Origin: Agromyces mediolanus
GTDB taxonomy: Bacteria > Actinomycetota > Actinomycetes > Actinomycetales > Microbacteriaceae
Direction: 5' to 3'
Length of the DNA: 64,000 nt
Assembly (NCBI RefSeq): GCF_014648575.1
Contig: NZ_BMRJ01000001.1
Span: 1,775,608 to 1,839,607 of the forward strand
Both the position numbers and the translations under genes were made by a program. The notes beneath the pieces are model-generated. The model ran no database searches and was not told the DNA's origin. It saw only the letters and a list, made by a program, of their open reading frames with translations. Numbering within the stretch: the stretch's first letter is position 1; the number at the start of each line of letters is the position of its first letter. Positions 7,964 through 15,196 of the stretch are shown in pieces.

Positions 7964-10259
7964 CCGGGCCCCGCTCAGCCGTTTGCAGTCGGTGGCGCTG
8001 AGCGGATCCGCCTTCCTGCTGCTCGTGAGCGCGGTAATGGCGCTGGGCCCCTTGCTCGCCGGGGCCGGCTGGTGGTGGCTCTGCGCCGCCACCGCGGCCG
8101 CGGTGCTCTTCGGCGGGGCTGGCCTCCGGGCCATCCGCGTCCCCGCCTCCCTCGTGCCGGTGGGGGAGCTCGGCGTCCTCCTGCTGGTGCTGACCCTCTT
8201 CTTCGGCGGGGCGAGCTCGTTCCTCCTCCTGATCCCCACCGCCGACACCTTCGGCCTCTTCGGGGAGCTCCTGGGCGGGGCGCAACGGACCATCCAGCAG
8301 CAGTCGGTCCCGGCCGTGGTCGTCCCGCCGCTGGCCTTCGCGCTCGCGCTCGGGACCGGACTGCTCGCCGTCGCGGTCGACCTCGCCGTGCACACGCTCA
8401 GGCTCCCGGCGCTGGCCGCGGCCCCGGCGATGGTGCCGATCCTGGTGCCCGGATTCCTCATCGAGGACGGCGCGGAGGTCGGCACGCTCGTGCTCGCGGC
8501 CGCCGCGTTCCTCCTCCTGCTGCGCGTGGACGTGCGGGTGCGGCGCCGCGCCGCGCTCGCCCAGCACGACGACGACGAGGTGCGCATCACGGCGCCGCAG
8601 CGCATGCCGATCGGATCGACCCTGCTGCCGACCGTCGGGCTCGCCGCCGCCGGGCTCGTCGCCGCCTCGCTGCTCACCGCCTCCACCCCGAGCGTCTCGA
8701 CGAGCCTGCTGCTCGGCACCGGGGGCCAGGGGGCGCTGTTCGCGCGCGGCGTGAGCCCGTTCCTCGACCTCGGGCGCGACCTGCGCCGGCCGGACGCGGT
8801 GCCTGCCTTCAGCTACGTCGCGCGCGATGGCGACCGGCCGTACTTCCGGCTGCTCACGATCGATCGTTTCGACGGCGAGGTCTGGGGCCCCGGCGAGCGC
8901 CGCATCGACGGCGACAACGCGGTCGCGGAGTTCCCCACCCCGACGGGTCTCGGCGACGAAGTGGCCCGCTCGCAGCACCCCATCGACGTCACGGTGCAGC
9001 AGCTGCGCACCACCTGGCTGCCGCTGCCGTACCCGGTCGCCTCGGTCGAGGGGCTCGACGGCTCCTGGTTCTGGGATCGCGGCTCCCTCGCCGTGCGCAG
9101 CGCCGACAGCGACACGAGCGGGCAGCAGTACCGGGCGACCATGCTCGAGATCGAGCCCACCGCCGAGCAGCTCCGTGCCGCGGGGGACCGCATCCCCGAG
9201 TCGATCCAGGAGTTCACCGCGCTCCCCGAGGACGTCCCCGCGTCGATCCGCGAACTCGCCGGGGAGCTGGGGGCGCGCGGAGGTACCGCCTACGACCGGG
9301 CCGTCGCCATCCAGGAGTATCTGCGCGGCGCGGACTTCAGCTACTCGGTGGAGGCGCCCGTCGAGGAGGGGTACGACGGCGGCGGGCTCGACGTGATCGC
9401 GGAGTTCCTGGAGCAGCGCGAGGGGTACTGCGTGCACTTCGCCTCGACGATGGCCGTCCTCGCCCGGGAGCTCGGCATCCCCTCGCGCATCTCCGTCGGC
9501 TACACCGCGGGCACGCCCACGACGAAGCGCGTCGAGAACGTCTCCGTGGTCCAGGTCGACAGCCAGGACCTGCACGCCTGGCCCGAGCTCTACTTCCAGG
9601 GCGTCGGCTGGGTGCCCTTCGAGCCGACGCCCGGCCGCGGAACGGTGCCCGACTACTCCCGCCCCGGCGCGAGCGAGACCGCCCCGGCGCCCGAGCGCGT
9701 GCCGGGGACGCCGGCACCCACGCCCGGCGCCCGGCCCGATCTCGACCCGGAGCGGCAGCTCTCGGGCGGCCGGACGTCCGCGGCGACGAACGACCCGGCG
9801 GTCTGGCCGCTCGTCGCCCTCGCGCTCGTGGTACTCCTGCTCCTGCCGGCGGCCGTTCGGAGCTGGGTGCGTCGGGTGCGCGTGCGCCGGATCCGCCGCG
9901 GCGATCGCGGGGCGGATGCCGCGTGGCGGGAGGCCATGGCCACCGCGAGCGACCTCGGGTTCCCCGCCGGGGCCGACGACGCACTGACCCCGCGCGAGGC
10001 CGCCGAGGCACTGCTCGACGAGCTGGGCGGCGTCGACGAGGGGGCGCGCAGGGCGCTGCACGCGCTGCGGGATTCGGTCGAGCGAGCCAGGTACGGTCCG
10101 CCCGGGACCGCGGCGCCGGCGTCCGAGGAAGCGCTCGTCGAGCTCGTCGCCGCGCTGCGCGCCGTCGCGTCGCCCGTCGCCCGGTGGCGCGCCCGGCTGC
10201 TGCCGGCGTCGTTGCTCGATACGGCGCGGGCGGGCCGGCGGGCGGCTGCGCGCGCGTAG
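7944..10259 (+). CDS. TgpA-like transglutaminase-domain membrane protein
   Basis: This 771-residue protein has about six N-terminal membrane segments (DUF3488-like), then a long extracytoplasmic region, one more membrane helix near residue 625 and a cytosolic C-terminal domain. The transglutaminase-like core carries Cys496 in GYCVHFAS and His544 in DLHAWPEL. In place of the usual catalytic Asp there is Glu560 in PFEPTPG, which is common in actinobacterial relatives. A Pro/Ala-rich linker follows the core. GTG 7944 or ATG 7953 can serve as start, both inside the DUF58 gene. With MoxR and DUF58 it probably forms an envelope complex. The substrate is unknown. Confidence 0.88.
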   Translation: MSAMRRDRAPLSRLQSVALSGSAFLLLVSAVMALGPLLAGAGWWWLCAATAAAVLFGGAGLRAIRVPASLVPVGELGVLLLVLTLFFGGASSFLLLIPTADTFGLFGELLGGAQRTIQQQSVPAVVVPPLAFALALGTGLLAVAVDLAVHTLRLPALAAAPAMVPILVPGFLIEDGAEVGTLVLAAAAFLLLLRVDVRVRRRAALAQHDDDEVRITAPQRMPIGSTLLPTVGLAAAGLVAASLLTASTPSVSTSLLLGTGGQGALFARGVSPFLDLGRDLRRPDAVPAFSYVARDGDRPYFRLLTIDRFDGEVWGPGERRIDGDNAVAEFPTPTGLGDEVARSQHPIDVTVQQLRTTWLPLPYPVASVEGLDGSWFWDRGSLAVRSADSDTSGQQYRATMLEIEPTAEQLRAAGDRIPESIQEFTALPEDVPASIRELAGELGARGGTAYDRAVAIQEYLRGADFSYSVEAPVEEGYDGGGLDVIAEFLEQREGYCVHFASTMAVLARELGIPSRISVGYTAGTPTTKRVENVSVVQVDSQDLHAWPELYFQGVGWVPFEPTPGRGTVPDYSRPGASETAPAPERVPGTPAPTPGARPDLDPERQLSGGRTSAATNDPAVWPLVALALVVLLLLPAAVRSWVRRVRVRRIRRGDRGADAAWREAMATASDLGFPAGADDALTPREAAEALLDELGGVDEGARRALHALRDSVERARYGPPGTAAPASEEALVELVAALRAVASPVARWRARLLPASLLDTARAGRRAAARA

Positions 10260-10262
10260 AAT
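10257..10262 (+). promoter_or_regulatory. -10 element of the DUF177 gene, overlapping an upstream stop codon
   Basis: TAGAAT begins with the TAG stop codon of the transglutaminase-like gene and is followed by 8 nt and GTG at 10271. It separates the ribosomal/RNase III operon from the MoxR operon. Confidence 0.6.
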
Positions 10263-10270
10263 GGCCGATC

Positions 10271-10831
10271 GTGGCCCATCACGATTCCCCGTACCGCATC
10301 ACCGTGCGCGACCTCATGCACCGCCCGGGCGAGATGCGCGAGGTCGAGCTCGATCTCGCCGCCCCCGCCCAGCTCGGCGAGGGCCTGGTCGCCGTCCGCG
10401 AGGGCTCCGAACTCGAGCTCGACGTCCGACTCGAGTCCGTGCACGAGGGGATTCTCGCGAGCGTCGAGCTCGACGCGGTGGCCGAGGGGGAGTGCAGCCG
10501 GTGCCTCATCGACATCGCCCTGCCGGTCGAAGTCGAGTTCCAGGAGCTTTTCGCGTATCATTCTGGGGAAGCTTTCGAGTATGAGGTTCAAGACGACCAC
10601 GTGGATCTTGAACCGCTCATCCGAGATGCGGTGGTGCTGGCACTGCCCTTCCAGCCGGTGTGCCGGCCTGATTGCCCGGGTCTCGACCCTGTGACCGGGC
10701 AGCGTCTGGCTGATCATCCGGAACTCGTCACCCCCGAGCAGCGCGACCCGCGATGGGCCGCGCTCGCGGGGTTCGAGGCTTCCGAAGACCAGGGCGCTGC
10801 CGAGGGCAGTGCTGATTCTGAGAGAGATTGA
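10271..10831 (+). CDS. DUF177 (YceD-like) protein
   Basis: This 186-residue acidic protein is of the YceD/DUF177 family, nearly always encoded just upstream of rpmF (L32) and linked to 23S rRNA accumulation in plants and bacteria. It has the conserved ECSRCL cysteine pair in the middle and a second Cys pair, VCRPDCPGL, toward the C-terminus. Together these could bind a metal. The GTG start is chosen because a TAGAAT box lies 8 nt upstream. It ends 9 nt before rpmF, so the two are co-transcribed. Confidence 0.88.
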   Translation: MAHHDSPYRITVRDLMHRPGEMREVELDLAAPAQLGEGLVAVREGSELELDVRLESVHEGILASVELDAVAEGECSRCLIDIALPVEVEFQELFAYHSGEAFEYEVQDDHVDLEPLIRDAVVLALPFQPVCRPDCPGLDPVTGQRLADHPELVTPEQRDPRWAALAGFEASEDQGAAEGSADSERD

Positions 10832-10840
10832 GAGAGAGAC

Positions 10841-11044
10841 ATGGCTGTTCCCAAGCGGAAGAAGTCACGCGCCAACACCCACGCGCGCCGTTCGCAGTGG
10901 AAGGCCGAGGTCCCCACGCTCGTCAAGACCGTCGAGAACGGCAAGGTGACCTACAGCCTCCCGCACCGCGCACGCGTGGTCGAGGACTCGGCGGGCACCC
11001 CGCTCTTCCTCGAGTACAAGGGCCGGAAGGTCGCCGACGTCTAG
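10841..11044 (+). CDS. rpmF: 50S ribosomal protein L32
   Basis: This is a 67-residue basic protein starting [20 protein letters not shown], the classic L32 N-terminus. The four-Cys zinc ribbon of C+ L32 proteins is absent, so this is the zinc-independent (C-) form. A purine-rich GAGAGAGAC Shine-Dalgarno region precedes the ATG. It lies in the DUF177-rpmF-rnc-mutM operon. C- paralogues in some actinobacteria are zinc-regulated, but here the core operon position argues for a housekeeping role. Confidence 0.97.
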   Translation: MAVPKRKKSRANTHARRSQWKAEVPTLVKTVENGKVTYSLPHRARVVEDSAGTPLFLEYKGRKVADV

Positions 11045-11072
11045 TCGGCCCTCGGACTCCGAACGACCGGTC

Positions 11073-11783
11073 GTGGCGCGCGCGCGGCAGACGGGACCTG
11101 CGGATCGAGACCTCGTAGCGCTCCAGGAGACGCTGCAGATCGAGATCGACCCCGAGCTGCTGCTGCTCGCGCTCACGCACCGGTCGTTCGCGTACGAGAA
11201 CGGCGGCATCCCGACGAACGAGCGACTCGAGTTCCTCGGCGACTCGATCCTCGGGCAGGCCGTCACGGTGCGGTTGTTCCGCGATCACCCCGAGCTCGAC
11301 GAGGGCGAGCTGGCCAAGCGCCGGGCGAGCCTCGTCTCGAGCGCCGCGCTCGCAGAGGTCGGCCGCGCGATCGGGCTCGGTCCGTTCATCCGGCTCGGCC
11401 GCGGTGAGACGATGACCGGCGGCGCCGACAAGCCGTCGATCCTCGCCGACACGGTCGAGGCCATCATCGGCGCGACCTACCTCGACGCCGGCGACGACGC
11501 GGCGACGGCGCTCGTGCTCCGCCTCGTCAGCCCCCTCATGAGCGACCCCGCTCGCTTCGGTGCGGCGATGGACCCGAAGACGAGTCTGCAGGAGGCCGCG
11601 GCCCGCCTCGGCGCCCCGCCGCCCGTGTACGAAGTGGCCGAGAGCGGCCCCGATCACAGCAAGCACTTCCTCGCCACCGTGTCCGTCGGCGAACTCGTCC
11701 GGGCATCCGGCGAAGGATCGAGCAAGAAGCAGGCCGAGATGGCCGCGGCGCTCGAGGCCTGGACCTCGCTGAACGCGAGCTGA
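11073..11783 (+). CDS. rnc: ribonuclease III
   Basis: This double-strand-specific endoribonuclease processes rRNA precursors and structured mRNAs. The 236-residue protein has the catalytic signature NERLEFLGDS (residues 49-58), the second acidic site in LADTVEAIIGATYLD and a C-terminal dsRNA-binding domain with DPKTSLQE and GEGSSKKQAEMAAA. The GTG start lies 28 nt after rpmF. One nucleotide separates its stop from the mutM start. Confidence 0.96.
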   Translation: MARARQTGPADRDLVALQETLQIEIDPELLLLALTHRSFAYENGGIPTNERLEFLGDSILGQAVTVRLFRDHPELDEGELAKRRASLVSSAALAEVGRAIGLGPFIRLGRGETMTGGADKPSILADTVEAIIGATYLDAGDDAATALVLRLVSPLMSDPARFGAAMDPKTSLQEAAARLGAPPPVYEVAESGPDHSKHFLATVSVGELVRASGEGSSKKQAEMAAALEAWTSLNAS

Positions 11784-11784
11784 G

Positions 11785-12738
11785 GTGCCCGAGCTTCCCG
11801 AGGTCGAGGTCGTCCGCGCCGGCCTCGCCCCCGCCGTCACCGGCGCCCTCGTCACCGGGGTCGAGGTGCTCGACCAGCGTTCGCTGAAGCGCCACGACCC
11901 GGCGAGCGGCGACTTCGAGCGCGGACTCGTCGGCACCCGCTTCGCCGCCGCGGTCCGCCGCGGCAAGTTCCTCTGGCTGCCGATCCTGCCCGGGGAACCG
12001 GCCGGGCGGACTCAGGCGTCAGACGCTCCCGCCGCCCCGCGCGCGCTCGTCGCCCATCTCGGCATGAGCGGTCAGGTGCTGCTGCGCACTCCCGACCATC
12101 CCGGCGGCGACGCGCACGCCCGCATCCGCATCCATCTGGAGCACGAGGCGCACGGCGAGCTCCGCGTCGACTTCGTCGACCAGCGCATCTTCGGCTCGAT
12201 GGCGATCGACCGCATGGCGCCGACGCCCGACGGCCGCCCCGCCGGATTCTCAGCCGAGGTCACGGGGGAGTGGGCGGGCTACGTCCCCAGCCAGGTCGCG
12301 CACATCGCGCGCGACCCCCTTGATCCGGCCTTCGACGAGCGGGCCTTCCTCGCGGCGTTCGCGAAGCGGCACTCCGCCGTCAAGCGGGTGCTGCTCGACC
12401 AGACCCTGGTGAGCGGCATCGGCAACATCTACGCCGACGAGTCGCTCTGGGCGGTGCGCCTGCACGGCGAGCAGCCGGCGTCGAGTGTGAGCGCGCGCCG
12501 GGCCCGCGAGCTGCTCGAGGCCGTGCGCGGGGTGCTGCAGAAGGCCCTCGCCGAGGGCGGCACGAGCTTCGACGCCCAGTACGTCAACGTGAACGGCGCC
12601 TCGGGGTACTTCGCGCACTCGCTGAACGCGTACGGGCGCGAGGGCAAGGCCTGCCCGCGCTGCGGCACGCTCATGGTGCGGGAGCCGTTCATGAACCGCA
12701 GCTCGCACTTCTGTCCGCGCTGTCAGCGGCTGCGCTGA
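11785..12738 (+). CDS. mutM: formamidopyrimidine-DNA glycosylase MutM (Fpg)
   Basis: This bifunctional base-excision repair enzyme removes 8-oxoguanine and formamidopyrimidines and nicks the strand. The product starts MPELPEVEVVR, so after Met removal Pro is the catalytic nucleophile, followed by the essential Glu. The central H2TH region reads LLDQTLVSGIGNIYADESLW. The C-terminal zinc finger has Cys at about 290, 293, 310 and 313. At 317 residues it is slightly longer than E. coli MutM (269), partly because of a polar loop around residues 72-85. Coupling to rnc is common in actinobacteria. Confidence 0.96.
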   Translation: MPELPEVEVVRAGLAPAVTGALVTGVEVLDQRSLKRHDPASGDFERGLVGTRFAAAVRRGKFLWLPILPGEPAGRTQASDAPAAPRALVAHLGMSGQVLLRTPDHPGGDAHARIRIHLEHEAHGELRVDFVDQRIFGSMAIDRMAPTPDGRPAGFSAEVTGEWAGYVPSQVAHIARDPLDPAFDERAFLAAFAKRHSAVKRVLLDQTLVSGIGNIYADESLWAVRLHGEQPASSVSARRARELLEAVRGVLQKALAEGGTSFDAQYVNVNGASGYFAHSLNAYGREGKACPRCGTLMVREPFMNRSSHFCPRCQRLR

Positions 12739-12747
12739 CCGCGCTGC

Positions 12748-13908
12748 TCAGCCCGGCATCGGGGCGTGGATCTCCTTCGCCCAGTCCCGGATCGCCTGCC
12801 GCTCGGCGTCGGTGCAGACATAGCCGTACCCGAGCGTGGCGTCTCCGACGGTGAGGGACTGCAGGCCGAGGTAGCTCAGCGCGTAGCAATCCGACATGAC
12901 CTCGCTGCTGCCCTGGAACAGCCCCGCGTTCTTCAGCTTCATCGCCGGCCCATCCTCGCCGCCGGCGGTGGTCGCCGCGTCGATGCTCTGGTACAGGTGC
13001 GCCAGTTCGTGCAGCGTGGTGAGTCGGGCGGCCTCGCCGCCGCCGAGTCGGTGCTCCCGCGGGAGGACGTGCACGATCAGCTGCTCCGGCGTGTTGGTCA
13101 CGCAGCCCGCCGTGGTGCGCTCCGGGTTCTTCGACGCGCTGCACTTCGAGTCCGCATTCCACTGGATGTCGATGAAGCCGTTCCCCGCGCTGTCGACGAG
13201 CTGCTCCTCGTCGGTCCCAGATGCGTTCGCGCGACGACCCTCCGCGGCCGTGATGCGGCCCTGCAGATCGGAGCGGTATTGCGCTGCGCGCTCGGCGAGC
13301 AGCCGTGCTTGCGCCGCTCTCACCGTCTCGAGGGCTGTGCTCGCCTCGAGTGCTCCCACATCGGCCTGGAGCCGTTGGAACCTGGCGGGCTGCGTGACCA
13401 GGGGAGCGACGGGATTCCCGTCGAGCTGGGCTGCGAGCCTCTCGTACTCCGCGCTCTCGGTACGGATGACGGCGAGCTGGTCCTCGAACGTCGAGGCGGT
13501 GGGACCGGTCCCGCCTGACCCTCCACCCGCTGCGACAGAGGTGGCGAGCCCGGTGATCGCCACGGCGGCGATCACGATGACCGCGACGAGGGTCACGCAC
13601 CCGCAGCCGGCGAAGATCCAGCCGAGTCCCGTGCGGCGCGGTGCGACCGGTGGCGCGGCCGGACCACTCCGGTGCGGCGCGCCGGCGTGGGGCGGAAGAC
13701 CGAAGGCGGACGGCGCGGTGATCTGCGTCTGCGCTGAGCCGGGGTTCACCTCGGCGATCCACTGACGCAGCCGGGGGTACGTGCTCGGGTTGGCGAGGAT
13801 GAAGGCGTGGAGATCGTGACGCCGGGTCGCGATGTCGGCCAGCTGTTGCGGGGGAGTGGCAGGGTTGCCTGCGGCGATCAGCTCGGGGTCATCGGGGGCT
13901 CCGGTCAC
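12748..13908 (-). CDS. membrane-anchored gluzincin-like putative metalloprotease with N-terminal LRV-like domain
   Basis: This is a 386-residue protein with three parts. Residues 1-55 (ELIAAGNPATPPQQLADIA and following) resemble the variant leucine-rich repeat domain found at the N-terminus of many actinobacterial membrane proteins. Residues 60-95 are a Pro/Ala linker. A single membrane helix spans about 96-122. The rest is predicted outside, with a helical region and then HELAH (300-304). EVMSD follows at 336-340. HExxH plus ExxxD is the zinc-ligand pattern of gluzincin metallopeptidases. Several Cys (for example TAGCVTN, SDCYAL, YVCTD) may form disulfides. The substrate is unknown. The GTG start has TAGAGT 7 nt upstream. 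Confidence 0.6.
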   Translation of the reverse strand: MTGAPDDPELIAAGNPATPPQQLADIATRRHDLHAFILANPSTYPRLRQWIAEVNPGSAQTQITAPSAFGLPPHAGAPHRSGPAAPPVAPRRTGLGWIFAGCGCVTLVAVIVIAAVAITGLATSVAAGGGSGGTGPTASTFEDQLAVIRTESAEYERLAAQLDGNPVAPLVTQPARFQRLQADVGALEASTALETVRAAQARLLAERAAQYRSDLQGRITAAEGRRANASGTDEEQLVDSAGNGFIDIQWNADSKCSASKNPERTTAGCVTNTPEQLIVHVLPREHRLGGGEAARLTTLHELAHLYQSIDAATTAGGEDGPAMKLKNAGLFQGSSEVMSDCYALSYLGLQSLTVGDATLGYGYVCTDAERQAIRDWAKEIHAPMPG

Positions 13909-13915
13909 GCCCGCA

Positions 13916-13921
13916 ACTCTA
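13916..13921 (-). promoter_or_regulatory. -10 element of the HELAH protein gene (leaderless)
   Basis: On the minus strand TAGAGT is followed by 7 nt and GTG at 13908. Confidence 0.55.
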
Positions 13922-13959
13922 CCCAGGGGCCCGGCCGCGTCCGCCGGCTCTGCCGCGCG

Positions 13960-15069
13960 TCAGCTGAGCGACGTGGGACGGCGGTCTGCTGCCACCCGCC
14001 GCTCCCACACGGCCGACAGCCCGTACGGCCGGAAGCCGAGTCCGAGGTTGATGCGCAGCATGTGCGCGTTCTCGTCGGCGTTCCAGGTGTGCACCCGGGT
14101 GCGCTCGGGCGCCGCCTCGTGCAGTGCGACGAGGTTCGCGAGCTTCAGCAGCAGGCCGAGCCGGTGGCCGCGGTGGGGGCCGAGCACGATCGTGTCGTCC
14201 TGGTAGGCGACGGGGCGACCGGGCGGCAGCTCGAGCACGGTGTAGCCGGCGACGTCGCCGCCCGCGTCGACGACGGCGCAGCTCAGCAGCGTCGTGCCGC
14301 CCGAGAGGAGCTCCGACTCCCAGGCGCGCACGCGGGCGCGATCCCAACGCTCCGCGTCGATCTGCAGCGCCCCGGCCGGGATGTCGCGGCTCATGTGCTC
14401 GCGGGCCGCGGCGTACGCGTCGACGAGCGAATCCGGCGCGGCATCCCGCCAGGCCACCACGCGGTAGCCGGCGTCCGCCGCGGATGCCTCGACCGCGCCG
14501 AGCTGCGCCTGCAGCTCCGTGGCGCGGCCGGCCGTGTCCAGCAGGCTCACCCGCTCGATCTGGCCGAGCTCGTAGCCGGTGGCGGCGGCGAAGCCGGCCG
14601 CGGCCGAGTTCGCGGGGATCTCGGCGTCGCCGGCCGTCTCGGCGGGCGCCCTGAGCCCGTCGCCCGGTCCGGGGAGGCTCGCCTCGGGGTGGTCGGAGAA
14701 GGAGTCGAGGGCGAGCTTGCCGGCATCGAGCGCCGCGCGCTCCGCCACCTCGAGGAGCGCGCGGCCGATGCCGCGACGGCGGTGCCGCGCGGCGACCACG
14801 ACGTGCACCTCGGCGGACTCGGCCTCCGGGTCCTCGTCCCACACCGCGGACGAACGGCCGAGGAGCTCATCGCCCTCCCAGGCGCCGAACGCCACCCGAC
14901 GCAGGTGCGTGCCGCGCGCCGCGGCGAGCAGCTCCGCCGCGCTGAGGGCGAAGTCGTCGTCGCCCCACGTCTCGTGCTCGATCGCCGCGAGCAGTAGCGC
15001 CGCCTGCTCGAACTCGCGGGCGGCGGGGACGCCGAGGCGCTCGGGGACCGGGATCTGACGGATCTCCAT
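13960..15069 (-). CDS. tandem GNAT-family N-acetyltransferase
   Basis: This 369-residue protein contains two GNAT-like halves. The first carries the acetyl-CoA loop RHRRRGIGRALL (about residues 95-106). The second carries the degenerate PHRGHRLGLLL plus NADENAHMLRINLGLGFRPYG, typical of double-GNAT actinobacterial proteins. Architecture and size recall mycothiol synthase-type proteins, but the motifs are not specific enough to name a substrate. The ATG at 15069 is chosen because TACGCT lies 7 nt upstream on the minus strand. It is transcribed divergently from smc. Confidence 0.8.
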   Translation of the reverse strand: MEIRQIPVPERLGVPAAREFEQAALLLAAIEHETWGDDDFALSAAELLAAARGTHLRRVAFGAWEGDELLGRSSAVWDEDPEAESAEVHVVVAARHRRRGIGRALLEVAERAALDAGKLALDSFSDHPEASLPGPGDGLRAPAETAGDAEIPANSAAAGFAAATGYELGQIERVSLLDTAGRATELQAQLGAVEASAADAGYRVVAWRDAAPDSLVDAYAAAREHMSRDIPAGALQIDAERWDRARVRAWESELLSGGTTLLSCAVVDAGGDVAGYTVLELPPGRPVAYQDDTIVLGPHRGHRLGLLLKLANLVALHEAAPERTRVHTWNADENAHMLRINLGLGFRPYGLSAVWERRVAADRRPTSLS

Positions 15070-15076
15070 GCCCTTC

Positions 15077-15082
15077 AGCGTA
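15077..15082 (-). promoter_or_regulatory. -10 element of GNAT gene (leaderless)
   Basis: Minus-strand TACGCT is followed by 7 nt and ATG at 15069. Confidence 0.55.
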
Positions 15083-15158
15083 CGGGGCGGCCGCGAGCGG
15101 GCCCGCGCCTGTCCGGCATCCTGCGGCGTTCCGCCGCGCCCGCGCGGGAGAACTCGGC

Positions 15159-15164
15159 TACGGT
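15159..15164 (+). promoter_or_regulatory. -10 element and SD of smc
   Basis: TACGGT lies 32 nt before the smc GTG. An AGGAAGGTGGG Shine-Dalgarno region precedes the start, so smc has a conventional leader, unlike many neighbours. Confidence 0.45.
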
Positions 15165-15196
15165 AGTCCGCAGCGCCCGGAGCAGGAAGGTGGGAC

